DNA of 19,434 bases, taken from assembly GCA_002439285.1 (NCBI GenBank), contig DJTQ01000118.1:1-19434 (forward strand), given 5' to 3'. Made by a program: the position numbers and the translations under genes. How positions within the stretch are numbered: the first letter of the stretch is position 1; every line of letters begins with the position of its first letter. The stretch comes from Paenibacillaceae bacterium UBA6304. Its GTDB lineage: Bacteria > Bacillota > Bacilli > Paenibacillales > Paenibacillaceae. Shown in pieces: positions 7,406 to 14,543 of the stretch. The notes below the pieces were generated by a model. That model was not told the DNA's origin. It searched no databases and worked only from the letters and a program-made list of their open reading frames with translations.

Positions 7406-8368
7406 TTATTTTTTATTGTCAAAGCTGACTTCAGGTGTAGTTAATTTATCGTAGAAATCGACCGCTTTGTCTTTATCATCTGAAGCCCGGAGAGCCATTG
7501 CGGAGCGGGGATGTTCATCCAACGTACCCGTAATCATGTATGGAATCAGATAACCCCACTCTTCCTTTTCGCGAAGCGGAATAAGCAGTTGCTCCAGCAC
7601 CTCAAGCATCGGCCGCAGCTTGTAGTTGGTATTTTTCAAATGAGTTACCAAAAGCTCGGTCGGACAATTCCCTGCTGCTCGTCCCATGCCGTATACGGAA
7701 GCATCCAGAAGTTCAACCCCCAGATCGGCGGCTACCAGCGTATTGGAGAAAGCAAGCTGCATATTGTTATGCGTGTGCACACCCAGACGCTTATTTGGCA
7801 AATGAGTTTTGAATTTATTAACCAGATATTCCATGTCTTTATAATCGAGACTTCCGTAAGAATCTACAATATATACAACGTCAACGACGCTCTCTTTAAT
7901 CATTTCAAAGGCTTCAATCAGTTCGTTCTCCATTACGTTCGACAATGCCATGATATTTATAGTAGTTTCATAACCGCGATCATGGAAAACCTGGACCAGT
8001 TTCAGGGCCTTGTCCACATCCTTGACATAACAGGCCACCCGGATCAGATCAAGCAAGCTCTCGCTCCGCGGCAAAATATCATTCTCGTCCACCCGACCGA
8101 TATCCACCAATGCAGACAGCTTCGTAGTTCCCTTTTGAGGAATAACTTTTTTGAGAAAATCATCGTCCAAAAACCGCCAAGGTCCTGCTTGATCTGCTCC
8201 CTTTAAGAGCTTGGGCGAATTCTTATAGCCGATTTCCATATAATCTACGCCCGCCTCATTCAGGCCGGCGTACAATTTCTGCACGAACTCCACACTGAAA
8301 TCCCAGTTATTGACCAAACCTCCGTCGCGTATCGTACAATCGACAATCTTACACTGATTTTCCTTCAT
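7406..8368 (-). CDS. DRE-TIM aldolase-like enzyme (4-hydroxy-2-oxovalerate aldolase/HMG-CoA lyase superfamily)
   Basis: The 320-residue protein has the signatures of the DRE-TIM metallolyase superfamily: DCTIRDGG (10-17, with the catalytic Arg14 and metal-binding Asp15), the HTHNN metal site (His198, His200), VDSYGSLD near 168 and the GMGRAAGN loop (227-234). These enzymes make or break C-C bonds next to a carbonyl using a divalent metal. The arrangement is closest to 4-hydroxy-2-oxovalerate aldolase-type domains, but no acylating aldehyde dehydrogenase (DmpF-type) or other aromatic-degradation gene is nearby, so the substrate is unknown. The length is slightly short of DmpG, and the C-terminal half after residue 245 looks divergent. 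It is a single gene between its own terminator and the divergent feo promoter. AAAGGGA upstream of the ATG is a plausible ribosome binding site; TTTACT/TAAGAT at 8405-8434 is a weak promoter candidate. Confidence 0.85.
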   Translation of the reverse strand: MKENQCKIVDCTIRDGGLVNNWDFSVEFVQKLYAGLNEAGVDYMEIGYKNSPKLLKGADQAGPWRFLDDDFLKKVIPQKGTTKLSALVDIGRVDENDILPRSESLLDLIRVACYVKDVDKALKLVQVFHDRGYETTINIMALSNVMENELIEAFEMIKESVVDVVYIVDSYGSLDYKDMEYLVNKFKTHLPNKRLGVHTHNNMQLAFSNTLVAADLGVELLDASVYGMGRAAGNCPTELLVTHLKNTNYKLRPMLEVLEQLLIPLREKEEWGYLIPYMITGTLDEHPRSAMALRASDDKDKAVDFYDKLTTPEVSFDNKK

Positions 8369-8404
8369 CCCTACCGATCCCTTTCCCTGTCTGTTTTACT
8401 TTCC

Positions 8405-8434
8405 ATCTTACTTGAAGCGAAAACAAAAAGTAAA
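8405..8434 (-). promoter_or_regulatory. Weak promoter candidate of the aldolase-like gene
   Basis: On the minus strand TTTACT (8429-8434) and TAAGAT (8405-8410) are 18 bp apart; each matches four of six consensus bases. It lies about 20 bp from the Crp/Fnr-like palindrome of the divergent feo operon. Confidence 0.35.
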
Positions 8435-8454
8435 GATGAATAATCATTTTTAGA

Positions 8455-8470
8455 AGTGATATTTATCACA
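8455..8470. promoter_or_regulatory. Crp/Fnr-type operator upstream of feoA
   Basis: AGTGATATTTATCACA contains the perfect palindrome GTGATA-TT-TATCAC and fits the GTGA-N6-TCAC form used by Crp/Fnr-family regulators, including Bacillus Fnr. Its centre (8462.5) is about 41-43 bp before the start expected from the -10-like TATATT at 8493-8498, the spacing of a class II activator site. No good -35 box is present, which also suits an activated promoter. The regulator is inferred. Confidence 0.6.
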
Positions 8471-8492
8471 GTTCAGTTTTTCCTTCTCGTGA

Positions 8493-8498
8493 TATATT
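8493..8498 (+). promoter_or_regulatory. Candidate -10 box of the feo operon
   Basis: TATATT lies between the Crp/Fnr-type palindrome and the Fur-like box, with no recognisable -35 element 16-18 bp upstream. It would give a transcript start near 8504-8505. Confidence 0.5.
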
Positions 8499-8512
8499 AA
8501 ATTGAATTTAAA

Positions 8513-8527
8513 TGAGATTGATTCTCA
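8513..8527. promoter_or_regulatory. Fur box of the feo operon
   Basis: TGAGATT-G-ATTCTCA is a 7-1-7 inverted repeat with one mismatch between the arms, matching the layout of the Bacillus Fur site TGATAAT-N-ATTATCA. It lies just downstream of the predicted start, where a bound repressor would block transcription when iron is plentiful. Confidence 0.7.
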
Positions 8528-8598
8528 ATATCGGCTAATGAAAACACACGCATACTTAAATAATGAATAAAATATCTTCATTAAAGGAGTGTTGTCCG

Positions 8599-8844
8599 TT
8601 GAAGGCATGCCAAAGCTGTTGTTTATCAGGCTTACAACCCGGCATTTCGGGAGCAATTTGCCAGTTCGGCAACATAGATCCCATTCTCAAACGGCGTCTT
8701 GCCGACCTTGGCGTAACAGAAGGTTCAAAGATAACCGTCAAACGTTGTTGTTTGTGGGGCGGTCCCATTCTGCTTGAATGCGGCGGTCAACTTCTGGGTA
8801 TCCGCCAGAAGGAAGCGGCGAAGATTGAGGTGTCGGTATCATGA
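8599..8844 (+). CDS. feoA: Ferrous iron transport protein A (FeoA)
   Basis: FeoA is a small cytoplasmic SH3-like protein that associates with FeoB and is needed for efficient Fe(II) uptake. The domain is clear: ILKRRLADLGVTEGSKITVKR, then GGPILLECGGQLLGIRQKEAAKIEV. I place the start at the TTG at 8599 because AAAGGAG at 8583-8589 lies 9 nt before it. An in-frame ATG at 8563 has no ribosome binding site and would put this Shine-Dalgarno inside the coding region. The TTG start gives 81 residues, normal for FeoA. The N-terminus carries a Cys cluster (Cys4, Cys7, Cys8) before the SH3 fold, which is not general in the family and could bind metal. The stop overlaps the feoB start in ATGA, so translation is probably coupled. 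Confidence 0.93.
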   Translation: MKACQSCCLSGLQPGISGAICQFGNIDPILKRRLADLGVTEGSKITVKRCCLWGGPILLECGGQLLGIRQKEAAKIEVSVS

Positions 8845-10865
8845 GCGGAGTTGCGCTAATCGGAAATCCCAATACGGGCAAAACCTCCCTGTTCAACACA
8901 CTTACAAGTTCATACGAATATGTAGGAAACTGGTCCGGTGTAACCGTCGAGAAAAAAGTAGGGCAGCTCAAAAATAAAACCGGCCCCCTCACCGACCTTC
9001 CTGGAATATACTCACTCCATCCTCTATCCCGGGATGAAGGCGTCGCCGCCGAATATCTGGTCAACGAATCCCCGTCCTTGCTAATCAATATCGTCGATGC
9101 CTCCCAACTGGAACGGAATTTATATCTCACAGTTCAACTGCTTGAATACGGCAAACCCATTATCATCGGATTAAATATGATCGATGTTGCAAAGGCACGT
9201 GGATTAGCCATCGATATAGAATCATTGTCAGAACGCCTTCAAACGGAGATTGTGCCCTTGGTAGCCCGGACCGGTGCTGGAAGTAAAGAGCTGCTGTCGA
9301 GCATGAACCAAGCAAACAGTACGGTTACTTCACCCGGTTTTATAATTCATTACGGAGAGATCATTGAAAAGGCGATTCTCGGTATTTCCCGGGAAGTAAA
9401 CACGGAGCATTCTTTTGCTCATTTATCCCCGCGTTGGGTCGCTCTGCAAATCATTGAGGATAATCCGGCGGTGATGAACTCCTTACCGCTTGCAGCCGGT
9501 ACTCTGGCGCTTATCCGGGAAATTAAGGAGAATGCCCTAACGCAGCTTCGTATTAACGGAATTACGGCATCTCTGCAAGATTACATTCGTTCCGTACGTA
9601 CAGGATTGATTCATGATATGTGCATATCCTGTGTCGATCAGTCCAACCGGAAACCGCATACCTTAACGGAAAAGATCGATGCATTTGCAGCCCATCCGGT
9701 TTGGGGAATCCCGATCTTTCTGGCCTTTATGTTTCTCACCTTCAAACTGACTTTCGACTGGCTTGGCAATCCGCTCTCCGATCTGCTCGATTCCTTCATT
9801 TCCGGGCCATTCAGCAGCCTCGTAGAACAGGGGCTGTCTGCGGTAGGGGCCTCAAGTTTTACGTATGCCCTTATTCTCGAGGGTATCATCGGCGGGGTCG
9901 GTGGGGTTCTCGTCTTTATGCCGCAAATTTTTATTATGTTTCTAATTATTTCATTTATTGAAGATTCGGGGTACATGGCCCGTATTACAGTAATGATGGA
10001 TAAATTAATGGAAATCGTCGGTTTAAACGGCAAGGCCCTAATTCCCTTTATTATCGGATTCGGCTGCAATGTTCCGGCGGTCATGGCTTCGAGAAGCATT
10101 GAACAACCGAAGGAACGGACCCTGACCATGCTCTTGGTCCCCCTGATGTCTTGCTCGGCCCGGCTGCCGGTTTACGCGCTATTTGCCGGTATTTTCTTTG
10201 CGAAGTCCCAGGCTTTGATCGTTTTATCGCTTTACGTAATGGGTATTGTGCTTACTCTGATTCTTGCCAAGCTATTTTCCCGGTTTCTGTTCAAGGACAG
10301 CAAATCCTTCTTCATGGTCGAGTTACCCCCTTACCGAATGCCGCAGACAGTAACATTATTCCGCAGTACCTGGGAAAAAGGAAAGGGATTCCTGCGTAAA
10401 GCCGGCACATTCATCCTAGGGGGCTCTGTCCTCATCTGGTTACTGACTTATCTCGGCCCTGGCGGTATTGCAACGAATATGGATGACAGCTTTCTGGCTT
10501 CCATCGGCGGTCTGTTCGCATCCTTATTGGAACCTGTAGGTTTTGGAACTTGGCAGTCGGGCGCCGCATTGGTGACCGGATTTATGGCGAAGGAGGTCGT
10601 CGTTTCCACGATGAACATCATCTATCATGTTCCTGATATGTCCGGCCTTCAGGAACAGATCTCGCTGGCTTTTACACGGCTGCAAGCTTACAGCTTCATG
10701 GCATTTGTTCTTCTATATACACCGTGCCTTGCTACCGTAGGTGTCCTGCGCAAAGAAACCGCCTCCTGGAAATGGACGCTGTTCTCTATTGGATATTCCT
10801 TGGTCCTCGCTTATACGGTAGCCGTGATTATCTATCAAGGAGGAAGATGGATTGGACTTTCATAA
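8841..10865 (+). CDS. feoB: Ferrous iron transporter B (FeoB)
   Basis: FeoB is the inner-membrane Fe(II) permease with an N-terminal GTPase domain. The G motifs are visible: G1 GNPNTGKT (8-15), the G2 region with Thr35 (NWSGVTVEKK), G3 DLPG (52-55) and G4 NMID (112-115). The membrane domain starts after about residue 285 and contains the Gate-type segments ILEGIIGGVGGVLVFMPQIF, FIEDSGYMARITVMMDK, IIGFGCNVPAVMASRS and LLVPLMSCSARLPVYALF, with the conserved Cys residues proposed to line the iron path. The length of 674 aa is in the usual range. The start overlaps the feoA stop by 4 nt, and the small Cys-rich gene follows 45 bp later. Expected regulation is by Fur and a Crp/Fnr-type activator through the feoA promoter. 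Confidence 0.98.
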   Translation: MSGVALIGNPNTGKTSLFNTLTSSYEYVGNWSGVTVEKKVGQLKNKTGPLTDLPGIYSLHPLSRDEGVAAEYLVNESPSLLINIVDASQLERNLYLTVQLLEYGKPIIIGLNMIDVAKARGLAIDIESLSERLQTEIVPLVARTGAGSKELLSSMNQANSTVTSPGFIIHYGEIIEKAILGISREVNTEHSFAHLSPRWVALQIIEDNPAVMNSLPLAAGTLALIREIKENALTQLRINGITASLQDYIRSVRTGLIHDMCISCVDQSNRKPHTLTEKIDAFAAHPVWGIPIFLAFMFLTFKLTFDWLGNPLSDLLDSFISGPFSSLVEQGLSAVGASSFTYALILEGIIGGVGGVLVFMPQIFIMFLIISFIEDSGYMARITVMMDKLMEIVGLNGKALIPFIIGFGCNVPAVMASRSIEQPKERTLTMLLVPLMSCSARLPVYALFAGIFFAKSQALIVLSLYVMGIVLTLILAKLFSRFLFKDSKSFFMVELPPYRMPQTVTLFRSTWEKGKGFLRKAGTFILGGSVLIWLLTYLGPGGIATNMDDSFLASIGGLFASLLEPVGFGTWQSGAALVTGFMAKEVVVSTMNIIYHVPDMSGLQEQISLAFTRLQAYSFMAFVLLYTPCLATVGVLRKETASWKWTLFSIGYSLVLAYTVAVIIYQGGRWIGLS

Positions 10866-10910
10866 GTACTCTACGTTCACCGATAACCGTAAAGGAAGGA
10901 GTCCTTCTTA

Positions 10911-11081
10911 ATGGCTGACATTATCATTATTACAGTTGTTTTCTCTTATGCCACTTTTGCTCTGTACCGCGGACTGCGCAAAAGCAAAAAGGGTGCCTGC
11001 TCATCCTGCTCACAGCGGAAATCCTGTTCCGCCGCCTGCAGCGACTCTACGGCACCATCATCCATCACTAAGTCAAAATAA
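10911..11081 (+). CDS. FeoB-associated Cys-rich membrane protein
   Basis: This 56-residue gene lies 45 bp downstream of feoB and is preceded by AAGGAG (10896-10901) with 9-nt spacing. Residues 2-20 (ADIIIITVVFSYATFALYR) form one membrane helix. A basic stretch (GLRKSKKG) follows, then a cysteine cluster (Cys30, Cys33, Cys39, Cys43: CSSCSQRKSCSAAC) and a Ser/Thr-rich tail. This layout matches the small FeoB-associated Cys-rich proteins (Pfam FeoB_associated) that often end feo operons in Bacillota. Their role is not settled; handing Fe(II) on or redox sensing at FeoB is often suggested. The family call rests on helix, cysteine spacing and position. It is not the E. coli-type winged-helix FeoC. 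Confidence 0.88.
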   Translation: MADIIIITVVFSYATFALYRGLRKSKKGACSSCSQRKSCSAACSDSTAPSSITKSK

Positions 11082-11107
11082 AGTCTATTCTTGTTATAAT
11101 TTTTTAA

Positions 11108-11143
11108 GGGGCTGTCCTGACGCATACGCGTTAAGACGGCCCC
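11108..11143 (+). terminator. Terminator of the feo operon
   Basis: A hairpin of about 15 bp with one mismatch (GGGGCTGTC...GACGGCCCC, loop ATAC) is followed by GCTTTATATT. The T run is modest. It lies in the 74-bp gap between the convergent feo and kinase genes. Confidence 0.7.
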
Positions 11144-11155
11144 GCTTTATATTGA

Positions 11156-12262
11156 TTATTGAACTAAAGGAAGAGAGATCACAAAAACAGTTCCCATTCC
11201 CTTCACACTATCGACGCTTATATTTCCCCTGTGATTTTTAATAATCCGGTAGCTGACCGATAATCCCAGGCCAGTTCCTTTTTCCTTGGTCGTAAAGAAC
11301 GGATCAAACAAACGGCTCAGCAACGCCTTATCCATTCCGTTCCCGTTATCCCGGATAGATATATTTACATAGTTTCCGTCAGGTATGGCATCGATCTCAA
11401 TCATGCCGGTATGTTCCCCGCCGACCTCTTCGATCGCATCCATCGCATTCTTGATCATGTTGAGAAACACCTGCTTAATCTGTTTCGCATCAATGGATAC
11501 CTTCAATCCCGCATCGGCTTCCTTCAAATTAATTTCACAGCCCATCATGAGCGCTTCGCTCTCGGTCAAAAGGACAACCTCTTTTAGAAGGGATGCGATA
11601 CTCATCACTACTTTTTGCGGAGCTGAAGGTTTCGAGGAATTTAGAAATTCATAAATAATATCGTTAGCCCGGTCAATCTCATTTAGTATAATACGGGCGT
11701 ATTCATCCCTTCCTAACTGGACCAGGTGTGGTCTAAGCAATTGAATGAATCCCCGGATCGCCGTGAGCGGATTACGAATTTCATGCGCGATGGCAGCTGA
11801 AATTTTGCCTAGCATAGCCAGCTTGTCATTCTGGTATGCCGTTTGTTCAATCTGTTTAAATTCGGATACATCCTTAATGCTGAATAAATAATCACCATCC
11901 ATCTGGTCTCCGTATGTAACCGTAGTCAGCCAATACCTGCCGTATTCGTCGATAAACTCGTGATTTTTTTTGCGGTAAAAGATCGTTTCCCGGTATAGGC
12001 GTAATATCTTCCTCTTCTTAAATCTGCTTAAATGCGGGTGACGCATCAACTGGAGCAAATTACAGCCAATCAGAGAATGACGCGGGATTTCAAGCAGCCT
12101 GGCCATCTGTACATTAATGAAGGTCATAACACCATCGCTGTCAAACAGCATAATCCCACTGTCAAGATGTTGCAGCACGTTTTCGTACTTATTCTTGACA
12201 AGCTGGGTCGATTGATAAGCTTTGACGGATTGGAGCAATGTCTCCTGGAATTCGCTCAACAA
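11156..12262 (-). CDS. Soluble PAS-domain sensor histidine kinase, sporulation (Kin) type
   Basis: The 368-residue protein has no membrane segments. A PAS domain covers about residues 26-135 (VLQHLDSGIMLFDSDGVMTFIN to YLFSIKDVSEFKQIEQ). The dimerisation/phosphoacceptor domain has the H-box AAIAHEIRNPLTAIRGFIQL with His160. The ATPase domain has the N-box FLNMIKNAMDAIEE (Asn272), G1 DNGNGM (305-310), the F-box FDPFFTTKEKG and G2 GTGLGLS (329-335). The HEIRNPLTAIRGFIQLL form is typical of kinases feeding the Spo0F/Spo0A phosphorelay (KinA-E type). No response regulator is adjacent, as usual for such orphan kinases. The start is a TTG at 12262: an in-frame TAA lies just upstream and AAGGGGG (12270-12276) sits 7 nt before it. 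The signal is unknown. Confidence 0.92.
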   Translation of the reverse strand: MLSEFQETLLQSVKAYQSTQLVKNKYENVLQHLDSGIMLFDSDGVMTFINVQMARLLEIPRHSLIGCNLLQLMRHPHLSRFKKRKILRLYRETIFYRKKNHEFIDEYGRYWLTTVTYGDQMDGDYLFSIKDVSEFKQIEQTAYQNDKLAMLGKISAAIAHEIRNPLTAIRGFIQLLRPHLVQLGRDEYARIILNEIDRANDIIYEFLNSSKPSAPQKVVMSIASLLKEVVLLTESEALMMGCEINLKEADAGLKVSIDAKQIKQVFLNMIKNAMDAIEEVGGEHTGMIEIDAIPDGNYVNISIRDNGNGMDKALLSRLFDPFFTTKEKGTGLGLSVSYRIIKNHRGNISVDSVKGMGTVFVISLPLVQ

Positions 12263-12455
12263 GTCGGTTCCCCCTTATTCTCCGAATGATCTTTCAGCCT
12301 CTGTCGACAACTTATGATCACCATGCGAAAAGCTTATACCCCATCTCAAACTGATCTGAGACTCACCTCTCCATCTTGTCTCCTATTCCATGAGCTTGTC
12401 CTGTATATAAATAACGATTGATGATTACCAGGCATAGAGATAACGGCCTATTTCA

Positions 12456-12485
12456 ATCATAGTAAACACTTCCAAATATCGTCAA
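12456..12485 (-). promoter_or_regulatory. Promoter of the histidine kinase gene
   Basis: On the minus strand TTGACG (12480-12485) and TATGAT (12456-12461) are 18 bp apart. The predicted start near 12449 gives a 5' leader of about 190 nt in which I see no clear riboswitch; the gap 12263-12567 otherwise holds only this promoter, the 0A-like box and the terminator(s) of the upstream gene. Confidence 0.6.
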
Positions 12486-12495
12486 TCAGAGATAC

Positions 12496-12502
12496 TGTCG
12501 AA
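12496..12502 (-). promoter_or_regulatory. Candidate Spo0A box upstream of the kinase promoter
   Basis: On the minus strand TTCGACA is an exact match to the 7-bp Spo0A box; it lies 11 bp upstream of the kinase -35 box. A second near match lies in the leader (TGTCGACA at 12302-12309). A 7-bp site occurs often by chance, so this is only suggestive. Confidence 0.35.
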
Positions 12503-12537
12503 AAAAAGGGGATCCCCTCGCAAATGCACAACTCCAC

Positions 12538-12572
12538 AAAAAAGTAATAGCTCCCCGACCCGGGGAGCTATT
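12538..12572 (-). terminator. Terminator of the small CxxC-protein gene
   Basis: On the minus strand an 11-bp perfect stem (AATAGCTCCCC / GGGGAGCTATT, 5-nt loop) is followed by ACTTTTTT. The TAG stop at 12568-12570 lies inside the stem. A second short palindrome with a T run (AGGGGATCCCCTTTTTTT, 12501-12518) follows and may act as a backup. Confidence 0.9.
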
Positions 12573-12990
12573 TCATTTCTTTACTATTCTTTTGCAGCAG
12601 TCTCGCTCTCCGCCGACTCATGACAGCCAGACGCTTTTTGAGTTCATCTTCCCATTTCGTATCTTCGATTTGCTTAGCCACCGTCAACAGGTCGAGCGAC
12701 ATGTCGATTTGACTTTGAACGATATCAAGCGGGTCCTCATCTTCACGGTTCACACAATTGCCGAAGATAGATTCTTCATCTTCCATAACAAAGTCCTGAA
12801 AATCGATCTCCGAAAGTCCGTCGCTATGAGCATATTCCGCCAGAACCTCGTACTCATTCTCCACTTTATAATGAACTTCTACCCGATGGCACACCGGGCA
12901 AAAAAGCAGGGGAACATTATGAACCTGGGTACGATAATGCTTTAAAGTTCCCTTCGTGCCTACCATGCTTGCTCCGCAGCAAAAACTCAT
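12568..12990 (-). CDS. Small protein with an N-terminal YgiT-like zinc-finger pattern, function unknown
   Basis: I do not recognise a specific family for this 140-residue protein. Residues 1-40 contain two cysteine pairs, Cys4-Cys5 and Cys31-x2-Cys34, around a short basic beta-like stretch (TKGTLKHYRTQVHNVPLLFCPVC). This resembles a YgiT-type zinc finger, where a conserved VP precedes the second CxxC pair. The first pair is CC rather than CxxC, which is unusual. Residues about 45-90 are strongly acidic (SEIDFQDFVMEDEESIF, NREDEDPLDI). Residues about 95-140 are a likely helix ending in a basic tail (KKRLAVMSRRRARLLQKN). The AAAGGGTGA site upstream supports the ATG at 12990. It stands alone with its own terminator. 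There is no MqsR-type toxin partner next to it, so a toxin-antitoxin role is not supported. Confidence 0.8.
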   Translation of the reverse strand: MSFCCGASMVGTKGTLKHYRTQVHNVPLLFCPVCHRVEVHYKVENEYEVLAEYAHSDGLSEIDFQDFVMEDEESIFGNCVNREDEDPLDIVQSQIDMSLDLLTVAKQIEDTKWEDELKKRLAVMSRRRARLLQKNSKEMK

Positions 12991-13114
12991 CCCCTATCAC
13001 CCTTTCCCATTCAGCCTTCGTGTAACTCGAATTTCTTAAAAAGTCAATTGCATATTACTATTCGAGGCCAAGCTTATAAATTCCTCCAACCAATAATCCT
13101 CCCCGGAGGCGGTC

Positions 13115-13151
13115 AAAAAACCCCCTGCTAACGGCTTGCGCCTAGAGGGGG
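13115..13151 (-). terminator. Terminator of leuB
   Basis: On the minus strand the stem CCCCCT-CTA-GGC / GCC-GTTAGC-AGGGGG with a GCAA tetraloop is followed by six T residues (13115-13120). It lies 75 bp after the leuB stop. Confidence 0.9.
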
Positions 13152-13225
13152 CATTAACATCTATTCACACTTCGTGACTACATTTAAATGGTATCATTCG
13201 AGAAAAATAAAGTCAATTTACAGAC

Positions 13226-14308
13226 TTATTGCTTCTCCATCGCGGCAACGATCAAATCACCCATAGCTGTCGTGCCGATCGCTTTGCTCTTGTCCACCGC
13301 GATATCGCCGGTCCGGTGTCCTGCATTAAGCACATCCGAAACGGCGCGTTCAATCGTATCCGCCGCATCGGCATATCCGAACGTCATACGAAACATCAGA
13401 GCTACCGAGAGGATCGTGGCAATCGGGTTGGCTAGGTTCTGCCCGGCAATATCAGGAGCAGATCCGTGCACAGGCTCGTACAGGCCGAAGCTGCCTTCGC
13501 CAAGCGAAGCGGAGGACAACATCCCGATCGAGCCGGTAAGCATCGCTGCTTCATCGCTCAAGATGTCGCCGAACATATTTTCCGTTACGATGACATCGAA
13601 GCTCGAAGGGCGGCGCAATAGCTGCATTGCGCAGTTGTCGACCAACACGTGCTCCAGTTCGACGTCCGGATATTCCGGGGAGACCTTGATTACAACCTCG
13701 CGCCATAAACGTGAGGTTTCGAGTACATTGGCCTTGTCTACTGAGGCCAACTTTTTACGACGCTTTTGGGCGATTTCAAAAGCCTGGCGAACGATCCGTT
13801 CCACCTCGCTGACATTGTAAGCGCAAGTATCAACCGCTTCCTGTCCGTTCTCCGTTTCGCGACGGAATTTCTCGCCGAAATAAATGCCTCCGGTGAGCTC
13901 GCGGACAACCATCAGATCCGTGCCTTCCAGCACTTCCGGTTTCAACGTCGAAGCATCCTTCAGGCAGTCGAAGACAACGGCCGGACGAAGATTGGAGAAC
14001 AGGCCGAGCGCCTTGCGGATTCCGAGCAATCCAGTTTCAGGACGCAATTCCTTCGAATTATTGTCCCATTTCGGACCGCCGACGGCTCCGAGAAGAACTG
14101 CATCTGCCTTCTGGCAAATTTCAAGCGTCTCCTGCGGTAGCGGCGTTCCCTTCTCATCGATAGCGATGCCTCCGAACAAGGCATGCTCTGTTTCAAAGCG
14201 GTATCCGAACAATTCCTCCGTACGTTTCAATACTTTTTCCGCTTCCGCAACAACTTCCGGCCCGATTCCGTCACCGGCAATAACCGCGATCTTTTTAACT
14301 TCTGCCAT
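13226..14308 (-). CDS. leuB: 3-isopropylmalate dehydrogenase
   Basis: LeuB is the cytoplasmic NAD-dependent enzyme that oxidises and decarboxylates 3-isopropylmalate in leucine synthesis. The 360-residue sequence is full length. Landmarks in order are [35 protein letters not shown], the substrate-binding [47 protein letters not shown], and the NAD-binding region [26 protein letters not shown] stands about 10 nt before the ATG. The gene lies 235 bp after leuA and behind a strong terminator at 14452-14521, so it probably has its own promoter or depends on readthrough. leuC and leuD, which normally supply its substrate, are not next to it in this window. Confidence 0.98.
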   Translation of the reverse strand: MAEVKKIAVIAGDGIGPEVVAEAEKVLKRTEELFGYRFETEHALFGGIAIDEKGTPLPQETLEICQKADAVLLGAVGGPKWDNNSKELRPETGLLGIRKALGLFSNLRPAVVFDCLKDASTLKPEVLEGTDLMVVRELTGGIYFGEKFRRETENGQEAVDTCAYNVSEVERIVRQAFEIAQKRRKKLASVDKANVLETSRLWREVVIKVSPEYPDVELEHVLVDNCAMQLLRRPSSFDVIVTENMFGDILSDEAAMLTGSIGMLSSASLGEGSFGLYEPVHGSAPDIAGQNLANPIATILSVALMFRMTFGYADAADTIERAVSDVLNAGHRTGDIAVDKSKAIGTTAMGDLIVAAMEKQ

Positions 14309-14393
14309 GACCTTACAACTCCCTTTCTCTCAATTGCTCACTCGAATAGACTCTTATTTAGTTGTAACATATCCCCCAGTAAGAAAACCAAGA

Positions 14394-14428
14394 TATAGAA
14401 TCTATTAGGTTAATAGGTTTTATCTATA
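14394..14428. repeat. Nested AT-rich inverted repeats upstream of leuB
   Basis: CTATTA-GGT-TAATAG (14402-14416) is a perfect 6-bp inverted repeat, overlapped by ATAGA-A-TCTAT (14395-14405) and flanked by TATAGA (14394-14399) and TCTATA (14423-14428). The block lies about 90-115 bp before the leuB ATG. It could be an operator or a leader hairpin; no good promoter was recognised next to it. Confidence 0.55.
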
Positions 14429-14451
14429 AGCCGAAGAACGCGGATGAAGAC

Positions 14452-14521
14452 AAAAAAATGAAGGGGGTGCCCCAAAAGTCATCGTAGTTGGCTGAAGGAC
14501 ACCCTCTTCATAAATCCGCAT
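14452..14521 (-). terminator. Strong terminator after leuA
   Basis: On the minus strand ATGAAGAGGGTGTCC pairs with GGGGCACCCCCTTCAT (one A-C mismatch, one G-U pair) around a loop of roughly 30 nt, followed by seven T residues at 14452-14458. It ends 22 nt after the leuA stop. Confidence 0.88.
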
Positions 14522-14543
14522 TCTAATAGCACCGCTTAGATCA

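Noticed and set aside
8563..8598. An upstream ATG start for FeoA
   Set aside because: No Shine-Dalgarno precedes it; the strong AAAGGAG lies downstream of it and fits the TTG at 8599.
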